Part shown: positions 8,296 through 15,491 of the stretch, one piece after another | Position numbering within the stretch: the stretch's first letter is position 1 | Layout of the letters: each line of letters opens with the position of its first letter | DNA from: Pelotomaculum sp. DTU098 | GTDB lineage: Bacteria; Bacillota; Desulfotomaculia; Desulfotomaculales; Pelotomaculaceae | NCBI GenBank assembly: GCA_001512635.1 | Contig: LFSA01000078.1 | Location: forward strand, 1 to 32,874 | Direction of reading: 5' to 3' | Length of the DNA stretch: 32,874 nucleotides | Notes under the pieces: generated by a model | Told to the model about the DNA's origin: nothing | The model's database searches: none | What the model saw: only the letters and a program-made list of their open reading frames with translations | Program-made: the position numbers and the translations under genes

Positions 8296-8712
8296 TTAAA
8301 TAACTTTTACTTCGTCGCCGACTTTAACCTGACCCCCTTTGACGACACGGCAAAACCGGCCTTCCCGGCTGACTATGTATGGCCTGCCCTCTTCTTTATA
8401 CTTATCTTTGCCAATATACATTATTTGCACTTCCGCTTCGCCGAGTTTCAAAGTTTTTCCCACAGCCAGAGCTTCCAGAGGAATACCGGAAACAATAATG
8501 TTTTCAGTGGGGCCGCCCTCCAAAAACTCATCCCTTTTGTGTTCAGGATATTTTTCCAGGGCTTCTAGCGGAAAGATACTGACTTGCCTGTCCCAGTTCC
8601 CACCATGAGCATCACCTTCCAGACCCCAGCCTTCCACAATATTTGCTTTCTCCACTGGAGTCTTATCAATTCCCCTGACGTTGCCGATATTAATCGCCAG
8701 GATCTTACCCAT
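8296..8712 (-). CDS. MOSC domain protein
   Basis: A stand-alone MOSC (molybdenum cofactor sulfurase C-terminal) domain, 138 residues. The family binds or transfers sulfur on molybdenum cofactor and related ligands. The conserved Cys is present in GRFCRVVKGG near residue 121, with the upstream signature GLEGDAHGG and VSIFPLEAL. The start at ATG 8712 has a GGAGG ribosome site. With the NifX-like gene it forms a likely two-gene unit linked to molybdenum or metal-sulfur chemistry. The promoter at 8781-8810 carries an operator-like repeat. Confidence 0.9.
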   Translation of the reverse strand: MGKILAINIGNVRGIDKTPVEKANIVEGWGLEGDAHGGNWDRQVSIFPLEALEKYPEHKRDEFLEGGPTENIIVSGIPLEALAVGKTLKLGEAEVQIMYIGKDKYKEEGRPYIVSREGRFCRVVKGGQVKVGDEVKVI

Positions 8713-8780
8713 ACATCTGCACCTCCGTTCTTTAAGGGGGCATCTTTAAGTTATTTGCTGCTTGATAATACTTCCAAAAC

Positions 8781-8810
8781 ATTATAACGGCAGGTTTATA
8801 CTGCCGTCAA
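8781..8810 (-). promoter_or_regulatory. Sigma-A promoter with embedded operator for MOSC/nifX-like unit
   Basis: On the minus strand TTGACG (8805-8810) and TATAAT (8781-8786) are 18 bases apart. The spacer is almost filled by a perfect 7-bp inverted repeat, ACGGCAG (8787-8793) and CTGCCGT (8801-8807), with a 7-base centre; its outer arm overlaps the -35 box. This is a classic repressor geometry. The repressor is not identified. Confidence 0.7.
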
Positions 8811-8930
8811 TCAGCGTCTTTATTATTCCACACCTCTATATTCTTGATTCTTGTCTGAGAGGTGAGGGTAAGCTGAAAACTGTTTTTCCGATGCTACTTA
8901 GCTTGAATTTTAGCCTGGTAAACTGGATGG

Positions 8931-9419
8931 TTAAGTTTGAGTATTGAGCCGTTTTTCCAGAAACTCCTTAAATTCGAGCAGCCTTTCATGGTTATTTCGC
9001 ATAAATTCGACCAGGATCTTAATTCTATCTACAGTTTCTTCCCGGATATTGTGTTCTATTTTTTCAGTTTCCTCCAGGATTCCTTCTTTAACCCCAATGA
9101 GCAGGAGGAACTCCTCAATTGCCTCGTGTCTTTGTAGCAGGTAATTCCCCAGCTCTCGCCCGCGGCTGGTTAATTCAATTACACCATATTTCTCAAATTT
9201 AAGATAATTCATTTCCGAAAGCTTTCGGACCATTTTGCTGGCTGAAGACGGCTGTACATTCAATGAGCAGGCCAGGTCACCGATTCTGGTATAGCCCCTG
9301 TCCCTGGACAGACGGTAGGCCATTTCCAGGTAATCCTCCATGCTGGGGGTAAGGGCGTCCTCCCGGCGTAAAAGCGCGTATCCTCTTATGGTATAGAATT
9401 TTAACTCATCGCTGTTCAT
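8931..9419 (-). CDS. DtxR/MntR family metal-dependent repressor
   Basis: A 162-residue regulator with the DtxR layout: an N-terminal winged helix (about residues 25-85, including RIGDLACSLNVQPSSASKMV as the HTH) and a helical dimerisation and metal-binding part with HEAIEEFLLLIGV and the acidic/His segment EETEKIEHNIREET. It lacks the C-terminal SH3 domain of DtxR, as MntR does. It probably senses Fe2+ or Mn2+ and controls the feo genes 160 bases upstream, since all lie on the same strand. GGGGG ends 7 bases before ATG 9419, which I prefer to a TTG six codons upstream that overlaps that site. The N-terminal 24 residues are longer than usual for MntR. Confidence 0.88.
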   Translation of the reverse strand: MNSDELKFYTIRGYALLRREDALTPSMEDYLEMAYRLSRDRGYTRIGDLACSLNVQPSSASKMVRKLSEMNYLKFEKYGVIELTSRGRELGNYLLQRHEAIEEFLLLIGVKEGILEETEKIEHNIREETVDRIKILVEFMRNNHERLLEFKEFLEKRLNTQT

Positions 9420-9581
9420 GGGTTTTCCCCCAATCAATTGTTGGATGCACTCCTGAAGGTTGCCTTTTCGCCTCTTGGGAAAATTCCCCCAGGGGATTAT
9501 GCCAGGGAGTAACGTCCATTTTTTAATACTTAATAATTAATACTCCTCACTTTGAGCATAAATCTTTTCAACATCACGGAA

Positions 9582-10988
9582 CTAAGCCAGGCGCAGCAAG
9601 CGGGCTGTCTGGGTCAGGGTGAAAGTAACCAGCAGCGCCACCGAAAGCGGCATTAGCAGGGCAATTAGCGTCCACTTGAGGCTGCGGGTTTCCTTGAAGA
9701 TGGTCAGCAGCGTAGTAGCGCATGGGTAGTGGAGCAGCGAGAAGAGCATCACAGACAGTGCCGTGAGCCAGGTCCAGCCGTTCTGGAGCACCAGGATGTT
9801 ATGCAGGGTCGCCAGGCTTTCCACTTCAACCATGGTGCCGGCGGAAACATAGCCCATCAACAGGATGGGGAGAACAATCTCGTTGGCCGGCAGGCCCAGG
9901 ATAAAGGCCATCAGGATAAACCCGTCCATGCCCAGGAGCCGGCCGAATGGATCCAGGAAACCTGCAGCGTGGCTCAGGAGATTCAAACCGTCGACGAAAG
10001 TATTGGCCAGGGCCCAGGTCAAGGCGCCGGCCGGAACCGCGACGACCACTGCCCGCCCCAGCACGAAAAGGGTCCGGTCCAGGACGGAGCGGATGATGAT
10101 TCTGCCCACCTGCGGCTTGCGGTAAGGGGGAAGTTCCAGGATAAAGAAGGAAGGTTCCCCTCGCAGCAGTGTTTTCGACAACAACCTGGAGACCAGCAGG
10201 GTAACCGTAATGCCGGTTAAGACAAGCCCCACCACCACCAGGGAAGCTACCACCGAGCGAAAGGAGGCGGCAACAGCACCCCCCATGAACAAGGTAGAGA
10301 GGATGATCAGGGTGGGGAAACGCCCGTTACAGGGAATAAAGTTATTTGTTAAGATGGCAATGAGCCGCTCCCTGGGTGATTCAATGATCCGGCAGGAGAT
10401 AACACCCGCGGCATTGCAACCGAAGCCCATGCTCATGGTCAGGGACTGTTTACCGTGGGCGCCGGCCAGGCGAAAGAATTTGTCCAGGTTGAAGGCGACC
10501 CGGGGCAGGTAGCCCAGGTCCTCCAGTATTGTAAAAAGGGGGAAAAAGATGGCCATCGGAGGCAGCATCACCGATACAACCCAGGCCAGAGACAAGTAGG
10601 CCCCATCTACCAGCAGGCCCTGCAGCCAGGCAGGGGCACCGGCCTGGACGAACAAGCCGCTGAGGATGTCCTTAACCCGGAAAAGTACGGAGGTCAGGAT
10701 TTGAGATGGATAGTTGGCTCCTGTAACGGTGAGCCATAAAACAACTCCGAGGAGAAGTAGCATTATGGGGAATCCCAGCCAGCGGGAAGTTAGCACATCA
10801 TCAATTTTCTGGTCCCAGTTTATTTGTTTCCCCTTCCGGCTGACGACCTTACCTGCAATTTTTTCCGCAGAGCTGTAAATCCCGCCGGCAATGCGGTCCC
10901 GCATGGCGTTTTTTGCCTCCGGGGGAAGGCTCCTGTTAATTTCATCCAGGGCAGAGGTTAGAGATCCGTGGCTGCCTACCTGATACAT
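9582..10988 (-). CDS. feoB: FeoB membrane permease half (split FeoB)
   Basis: The transport half of the ferrous iron transporter as a separate 468-residue protein. The first 70 residues are the helical linker that follows the GTPase domain in one-piece FeoB; then come about eight membrane segments with the two Gate (nucleoside-recognition-like) repeats. The FeoB hallmark Cys residues are present in GFGCNAAG and FIPCNGRFPTL. ATG 10988 lies inside the end of the GTPase gene (13-base overlap, different frame) with its own GGAGAAGGGG ribosome site, so translation is probably coupled. A frameshift in a single feoB is the alternative. No obvious terminator follows; transcription may continue into the DtxR-family gene. 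Confidence 0.9.
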   Translation of the reverse strand: MYQVGSHGSLTSALDEINRSLPPEAKNAMRDRIAGGIYSSAEKIAGKVVSRKGKQINWDQKIDDVLTSRWLGFPIMLLLLGVVLWLTVTGANYPSQILTSVLFRVKDILSGLFVQAGAPAWLQGLLVDGAYLSLAWVVSVMLPPMAIFFPLFTILEDLGYLPRVAFNLDKFFRLAGAHGKQSLTMSMGFGCNAAGVISCRIIESPRERLIAILTNNFIPCNGRFPTLIILSTLFMGGAVAASFRSVVASLVVVGLVLTGITVTLLVSRLLSKTLLRGEPSFFILELPPYRKPQVGRIIIRSVLDRTLFVLGRAVVVAVPAGALTWALANTFVDGLNLLSHAAGFLDPFGRLLGMDGFILMAFILGLPANEIVLPILLMGYVSAGTMVEVESLATLHNILVLQNGWTWLTALSVMLFSLLHYPCATTLLTIFKETRSLKWTLIALLMPLSVALLVTFTLTQTARLLRLA

Positions 10989-11770
10989 AGTGCCCCTTCT
11001 CCCCCCCAGTAAAACGAGCTGTCCTTGCTTTCCCCCAGGTAACGCTGCAGCGAGTCGATAATGCTGCGGTCGCCGTCAAGCAAGCGCAGGGCTACCCACC
11101 TGGGGTTCAAGCCTTCCGGGACCAGCGGCCTTATTTTTAACTCGATACTTTGCACCAGCCGCTCTATCTCTGAATCATAGGCAACCAGCCTGGGAGAAGT
11201 TTTGATCCGGCCGGAGGCAACATCGTCAATGGCATCCACCAGTTTGTCCAGGCAGCGCCCGCTTCGCGCGGCGGTAGCGACAACCGGCACTCCCAGTTCA
11301 CTGGATAAAAGCTCCACATCAACCCAAATTTTTTTTCTTTCTGCTTCATCCATCAGGTTTACGCAGACCACCACTTTGGGGGTTATTTCCATTACCTGCA
11401 GCACCAGGTTCAAGTTGCGTTCCAGACAGGTGGCGTCAGTAACGACCACTGTTACATCGGGACGGGCAAAGCAGATATAGTCCCTTGCCACCAGCTCATC
11501 CACCGAGTTTGCAAACAGGGAGTATGTGCCCGGAAGATCAACCAGGGTAAAACGCTTGTTTCTGTGAAAGAAACTGCCCTCGGCCCTTTGCACTGTTTTC
11601 CCGGGCCAGTTGCCCGTACGCTGGCGGAGCCCCGTCAGCGCGTTGAAAAGAGTACTTTTGCCGGTGTTGGGATTACCGGCCAGGGCTACAGTCACCACCG
11701 GGAACTGGTCTTGCGGCACGGAACAGTTCAGGCAGTACTTTTTAGTGCATGCAAGGTTGAACAGACCCAT
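10976..11770 (-). CDS. feoB: FeoB small GTPase half (split FeoB)
   Basis: The cytoplasmic G protein of the ferrous iron uptake system, 264 residues. G1 is GNPNTGKST (32-40), G3 is DLPGTYS (78-84), G4 is NLMD (138-141) and G5 lies near ATAARSG. A short Cys-rich N-terminus (C8, C13, C16) precedes the G domain and could bind metal. The protein stops within the helical GDI/linker region; the permease half starts in another frame 13 bases before the stop. AAAGGAGG lies 5-6 bases before ATG 11770, inside the end of feoA (29-base overlap), so feoA, GTPase and permease are one coupled operon. Confidence 0.92.
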   Translation of the reverse strand: MGLFNLACTKKYCLNCSVPQDQFPVVTVALAGNPNTGKSTLFNALTGLRQRTGNWPGKTVQRAEGSFFHRNKRFTLVDLPGTYSLFANSVDELVARDYICFARPDVTVVVTDATCLERNLNLVLQVMEITPKVVVCVNLMDEAERKKIWVDVELLSSELGVPVVATAARSGRCLDKLVDAIDDVASGRIKTSPRLVAYDSEIERLVQSIELKIRPLVPEGLNPRWVALRLLDGDRSIIDSLQRYLGESKDSSFYWGGEGALCIR

Positions 11771-12032
11771 TGGAATCCTCCTTTGAAGAATAAATACTGG
11801 TGCGGACTAAAACCTGCCTGGCTACTTCCTCCCTCAGTGCTATAACCGTTCCCCGAATCAGATAGGCAGTGGGATCCCCTACCGGGCTGCGCCGGATAGT
11901 TTTTATTTCTGCACCCGGAACCAGCCCTAAATCCAAAAGGCGGCATCTGGTCATACCTCCGGCCAGGAGTGTATCAATCCTGCCTGTGTGGCCTACGGGA
12001 AGCTGGGCCAGGGCCAGTGTTTTTGTGTTCAA
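11742..12032 (-). CDS. feoA: FeoA ferrous iron transport accessory protein
   Basis: A 96-residue SH3-like FeoA protein that acts with FeoB in Fe2+ uptake. The family pattern is clear: LAQLPVGHTGRI, then MTRCRLLDLGLVPGAEI, then AYLIRGTVIALREEVA. It starts at TTG 12032, with GGGGG about 10 bases upstream. It is the first gene of a tightly overlapping feo operon on the minus strand. The C-terminus is about 20 residues longer than minimal FeoA, and that part contains the ribosome site of the GTPase gene. Confidence 0.9.
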   Translation of the reverse strand: MNTKTLALAQLPVGHTGRIDTLLAGGMTRCRLLDLGLVPGAEIKTIRRSPVGDPTAYLIRGTVIALREEVARQVLVRTSIYSSKEDSNGSVQPCMH

Positions 12033-12293
12033 GGTACCAAAACCCCCTGTACTGCTTATTGATGCAATCTTAACCGGCTTTAAGCAGCGGTTAAGAAAGT
12101 TGCCTGCGGCTAAATCTCCTTGCTTTTACTTTATTAAAAGAAAGGATCTTTGGTGTTTGTCTAAACTTTACAGATTACGCTCCCGATAAATAAAAGACTC
12201 TTTAGCTGTCCGGTTACCCGCCGGACCAGGCCTAAATGATTTGTTTTTTGAACAAAGCCCAATCCCGAACCTGGAACATTCTACGCCGGGTGA

Positions 12294-12317
12294 TAAAAAA
12301 AACCGGCCTGGCCGGCT
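12294..12317 (-). terminator. Intrinsic terminator downstream of cadA
   Basis: On the minus strand a GC-rich stem (CCGGC at 12311-12315 with GCCGG at 12303-12307, extended by two A/G-T pairs) is followed by a run of eight or nine T residues (complement of 12294-12302). It lies 175 bases past the cadA stop and protects the feoA promoter region. Confidence 0.75.
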
Positions 12318-12427
12318 ATTTGGGTACTACATACACCATTGAAATCTTAAAGGATACCTATTAAGTTTCCCGGGTTGACTGTGGAGAGAAATAATTTTTC
12401 TTATTTATTATTAATTGTGATGGAATG

Positions 12428-12468
12428 TACTTCACAAAACTATATACTTCACAAAATACTTAACAAAA
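12428..12468. repeat. Three direct repeats of TACTTCACAAAA
   Basis: Exact copies at 12428-12439 and 12445-12456, and a one-mismatch copy (TACTTAACAAAA) at 12457-12468, just after the cadA stop. Function unknown. Confidence 0.75.
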
Positions 12469-12492
12469 ATTGCCGTATAAATTTGTCCCGCT

Positions 12493-14910
12493 TCAGGCTT
12501 TACCACAGGAAAGTTCCGGAGTGCAAACATGCTGGTTTTTCCCGGCAGGAGAGTACCTGCCGGCCTTAAAAAGCCGTATTCCATTCAGGACGACCAGCAG
12601 GGATGCCCCGGTGTCTGCAAACACAGCCATCCAAAGGCTGGACAGACCGGCGAAGGTAAGGGCGATAAAAACACCCTTGACCAGCAAAGAAAAGGCGATG
12701 TTTTGTTTGATAACCCGCAAGGTGCTCCGGCCCAGCCGGATGATGTAGGGCAGGTTGGCCAGGTCATCCCCCATCAGGGCGATATCGGCTGTTTCCAGGG
12801 CCGTATCCGTGCCGGCAGCGCCCATTGCTATCCCCACCGTGGCCGCAGCCAGGGCGGGGCTGTCGTTGATCCCGTCTCCAACCATGGCTATCTTGCCGTA
12901 TTTTTGCATTAATGACTTTATTATCTGGAGCTTGTCTTCAGGCAGCAGTCCGGCATGGACTTCGTCAACACCCAGCCGGCGGGCTATCTTTGCAGCCGCT
13001 CCAGGACTGTCGCCGGTGAGGATGGCAATCCGGCTGATCCCGGTGCGGCGCAGGCCTTCTACGGCTTCCACGGCGTCGTGCCGTGTTTTTTCAGCAACCA
13101 TTAAAGCCCCGATTATTCCCTGGCGGCTTCCCACAAGAACAGGCGTACCTTCCCTTTCTTTCAGATCCTCCAGAAACGCCGCAGGCTCCGGCGCTATTTC
13201 CACCTCATCGAAGAGCTTGATGTTGCCGGCGTAATACGTAGTACCTTCGCATTCGCCGGCCACACCCCTGCCGGAGAAGAATTTAAATCCGGAGCATTTC
13301 CCTGGCTTAAGGTTCCTTTCCCTGGCAGCTTGCAGGATTGCCCTGGCCAGGGGATGCTCTGAGCGTTGTTCAATGGTGGCGGCAATCTTAAGCACTTCTT
13401 CCTCTGTATAACGGGGTGCCGGCAATATTTCCACCACTTCCGGCTGTCCCGTGGTCAGGGTGCCGGTTTTGTCAAAGGCAACTACTTTCATAGCGCCGGC
13501 CTCTTCCAGGTAGGCGCCGCCCTTAATGAGGACCCCCTTTTTGGCGGCACCGCCGATTGCTGCTACAATGGCTACCGGAGTTGAGATGACCAGGGCACAG
13601 GGGCAGGATATAACCAGGAGGATTAATGCCTTTTCAAACCAGGGCGCAAAGGGCTGGCCCAGGACAAGGACGGGAAATAGCGCTGTGACCACTGAACCGG
13701 CTATGATCAGCGGTGTATAAATCCTGGCGAAGATGTCTACGAACTGCTGGGAAGGAGCTTTTTGGGCCTCAGCCTCTTCGATCAAGTTGATAATCCTGGC
13801 CAGGGTGTTGTCTTTGGCAGTCCTGGTTACAATTACTTCCATGTACCCGTGCCCGTTGACAGTTCCTGCGTAGACCATGTCCCCGGCCTTTTTCACCACT
13901 GGTTGGGACTCCCCGGTAAGGGGAGACTGGTCCACACTGGAAAAGCCGGACTGGACATAGCCGTCCGTGGCAATTCTCTCCCCGGGCCGCACCAGAAGTG
14001 TGTCACCAGTCCTGATCTCGCCGGTGGGAAGGTTCATTTCCAGGCCGTTCCGGCGGACCAGGGCTTCCTTCGGGGTGAGGTCTACCAGGGAGCGGATGGA
14101 GTTCCTCGCCTTATCAACTGTATAAGTCTGCAGGGCAGTACCGAGGGAGAAGAGAAAGACCAGGGCGGCCCCTTCCAGCCACTCGCCGATAGCCATGGCC
14201 CCGATCAGGGCAAGGGTCATCAACACGTTCATATCCAGGCTCAGGGAGCGCAGGGAGTAAAGGGCGCTTCGCCCGATATTAAAGCCCCCCGCCAGAATGG
14301 CCAGGAGGTAGGCCGTTATAATGGCAACACTGAGACCACCCGTCAGGGACAAAAAGAGCCCCAGGGTAATAAACAGGCCTGAGAGCACGGTCAAGCATAC
14401 TTTCTGCTGCTTGAAAAGGGGAGCGTTCATAGTTTTAGCTCCACCCGGGGAAACAGGCCGGATGCCGTAGCCTGAAGCCTGGACATGTTTGATGATTGTG
14501 CTGGAGGGACAGGTATGCCGCAGGCTCAGCCTGGCTGTGCCAAAGTTCAGTTCCACCTCTTCCACACCGGGCACTTGCAGCAGCCTTGCTTTTAGCTTGC
14601 CGGCACAATCGGCGCAGTCAAGCCCCTCTATTTGATAGATGGACAGTTCCGAGGTTTCCTGCAGGCAAGGCTCTTCCTGTTCAACATCATAGCCTGCTTC
14701 TTTTACCAGGGAGATGATTCTGTCCAGGGGCAGGGTATGCCTGACTGTAAGTTTTCCTGTCCCAAAGCTAACGCGAACAAATTCCACACCGGGCGTCCGG
14801 GCCAGTTTTTTTTCTAGTTTAGCTGCGCACCCGGCGCAATCAAGCCCGTGCACTTTGAGCGAGCTTGTCTTGTTTCTGGCGTCTGGATGCGGTATTTGTG
14901 TTTGTGACAA
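12493..14910 (-). CDS. cadA: Heavy-metal exporting P1B-type ATPase (Cd/Zn/Pb)
   Basis: Pumps divalent soft metals out of the cytoplasm at the cost of ATP. Two N-terminal heavy-metal-binding domains each carry a CxxC (C25/C28 in GLDCAGC and C99/C102 in GLDCADC). Then come the A-domain with TGES, the membrane motif SCPCALV near residue 437, the phosphorylated Asp in DKTGTLTTG near 477, and the hinge [11 protein letters not shown]. The CPC motif and the CadC-type repressor next door favour Cd2+/Zn2+/Pb2+ over Cu+. Length (805) is usual for a two-domain CadA. It starts at TTG 14910 with GGAGG 9 bases upstream, 27 bases after the repressor gene, so the two form one operon. Confidence 0.95.
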   Translation of the reverse strand: MSQTQIPHPDARNKTSSLKVHGLDCAGCAAKLEKKLARTPGVEFVRVSFGTGKLTVRHTLPLDRIISLVKEAGYDVEQEEPCLQETSELSIYQIEGLDCADCAGKLKARLLQVPGVEEVELNFGTARLSLRHTCPSSTIIKHVQASGYGIRPVSPGGAKTMNAPLFKQQKVCLTVLSGLFITLGLFLSLTGGLSVAIITAYLLAILAGGFNIGRSALYSLRSLSLDMNVLMTLALIGAMAIGEWLEGAALVFLFSLGTALQTYTVDKARNSIRSLVDLTPKEALVRRNGLEMNLPTGEIRTGDTLLVRPGERIATDGYVQSGFSSVDQSPLTGESQPVVKKAGDMVYAGTVNGHGYMEVIVTRTAKDNTLARIINLIEEAEAQKAPSQQFVDIFARIYTPLIIAGSVVTALFPVLVLGQPFAPWFEKALILLVISCPCALVISTPVAIVAAIGGAAKKGVLIKGGAYLEEAGAMKVVAFDKTGTLTTGQPEVVEILPAPRYTEEEVLKIAATIEQRSEHPLARAILQAARERNLKPGKCSGFKFFSGRGVAGECEGTTYYAGNIKLFDEVEIAPEPAAFLEDLKEREGTPVLVGSRQGIIGALMVAEKTRHDAVEAVEGLRRTGISRIAILTGDSPGAAAKIARRLGVDEVHAGLLPEDKLQIIKSLMQKYGKIAMVGDGINDSPALAAATVGIAMGAAGTDTALETADIALMGDDLANLPYIIRLGRSTLRVIKQNIAFSLLVKGVFIALTFAGLSSLWMAVFADTGASLLVVLNGIRLFKAGRYSPAGKNQHVCTPELSCGKA

Positions 14911-14937
14911 GCTGAATTTCCTCCAGTTTAGATTAAA

Positions 14938-15294
14938 TTAGAGCTTTAAATTGCGGTGCGTCAGAGCAGTTTCGAGCATGAGGGAAAGGCAGGGGTTGTC
15001 CAGGGAATAGAAAACCATCTTGCCCTGGCGCCGGTATTTGACCAGCCCGGCGCTCCTCAAGTAGCGCAGGTGGTGGGATGCTGCTGCCACGGTGGTTCCG
15101 GTAATGCTGGCCACGTCGCAAACGCACAGCTCGTCGCAGACCAGGGCATAGATTATCTTCAGCCTGGTTTCGTCCCCCAGGGCTTTAAAGAGGGGAGCCA
15201 GACCCTCAACATCTTGAACTTTCCGGCGCAGCCGGCGCACCTTTTCCTTGTTGTAACAGAAGATATCACAGACATCAATCCCGTGTTCAGCCAG
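14938..15294 (-). CDS. cadC: CadC-type ArsR/SmtB metal-sensing repressor, CTG start
   Basis: A winged-helix repressor that releases DNA on binding Cd2+, Pb2+ or Zn2+. ELCVCD carries the helix-4 cysteine pair; the recognition helix region is TVAAASHHLRYL. The first conventional start (GTG 15240) would give 100 residues and lose the N-terminal metal ligands. Reading the same frame upstream gives DVCDIFCYNKEKVRRL, which matches the N-terminus of plasmid pI258 CadC (DTCEIFCY...) with its Cys7 and Cys11. That frame has no ATG, GTG or TTG before a stop; CTG at 15294, ten bases after GGAGG (15305-15309), is the best start and gives 118 residues. It precedes cadA and probably represses both. Confidence 0.85.
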   Translation of the reverse strand: MAEHGIDVCDIFCYNKEKVRRLRRKVQDVEGLAPLFKALGDETRLKIIYALVCDELCVCDVASITGTTVAAASHHLRYLRSAGLVKYRRQGKMVFYSLDNPCLSLMLETALTHRNLKL

Positions 15295-15335
15295 GCTCTC
15301 CCCACCTCCGAAAAATCATTAAAACATTTACTTGA

Positions 15336-15347
15336 ATATTATAATAT
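15336..15347 (-). promoter_or_regulatory. cadC-cadA promoter -10 within an operator palindrome
   Basis: ATATTATAATAT is a perfect 12-bp palindrome containing TATAAT on the minus strand, flanked by TTGA and CTCA. It lies 42 bases upstream of the proposed CTG start. ArsR/CadC repressors bind AT-rich inverted repeats over the -10 region, so this is the likely autoregulatory operator. The -35 box is weak. Confidence 0.6.
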
Positions 15348-15491
15348 CTCACCCAGTATTATTTTGCTACTTTTATATTTTTCATAATATGGTCATTGTT
15401 ATAGCCCGGTTCACCGGAAGGAAGATGATGGATCAAGTAGAAATATTGATTAATAATATTATATTTTGTGATTAATAGAGGTGGATGTAAA

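Larger units (their letters stand above)
12033..12492. other. Intergenic region between feoA and cadA
   Basis: This 460-base region holds the feoA upstream sequences, the cadA terminator at 12294-12317 and a tandem repeat at 12428-12468. Two inverted repeats could be operators or hairpins: TTTGTT/AACAAA (12240-12256) and GTCCGG/CCGGAC (12208-12226). CTTTTA/TAAAAG with a 6-base centre lies at 12123-12140. I see no gene here and no convincing feoA promoter. Confidence 0.5.

Noticed and set aside
10976-11770. feoB as a pseudogene broken by frameshift
   Set aside because: Both parts keep all motifs, and the second part has a ribosome site and ATG in the overlap; a natural split is more likely, although a sequencing error cannot be excluded.
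13762-14382. Plus-strand open frame (206 codons) opposite cadA
   Set aside because: Antisense to cadA motifs, no ribosome site, low-complexity Gly/Gln/His composition.
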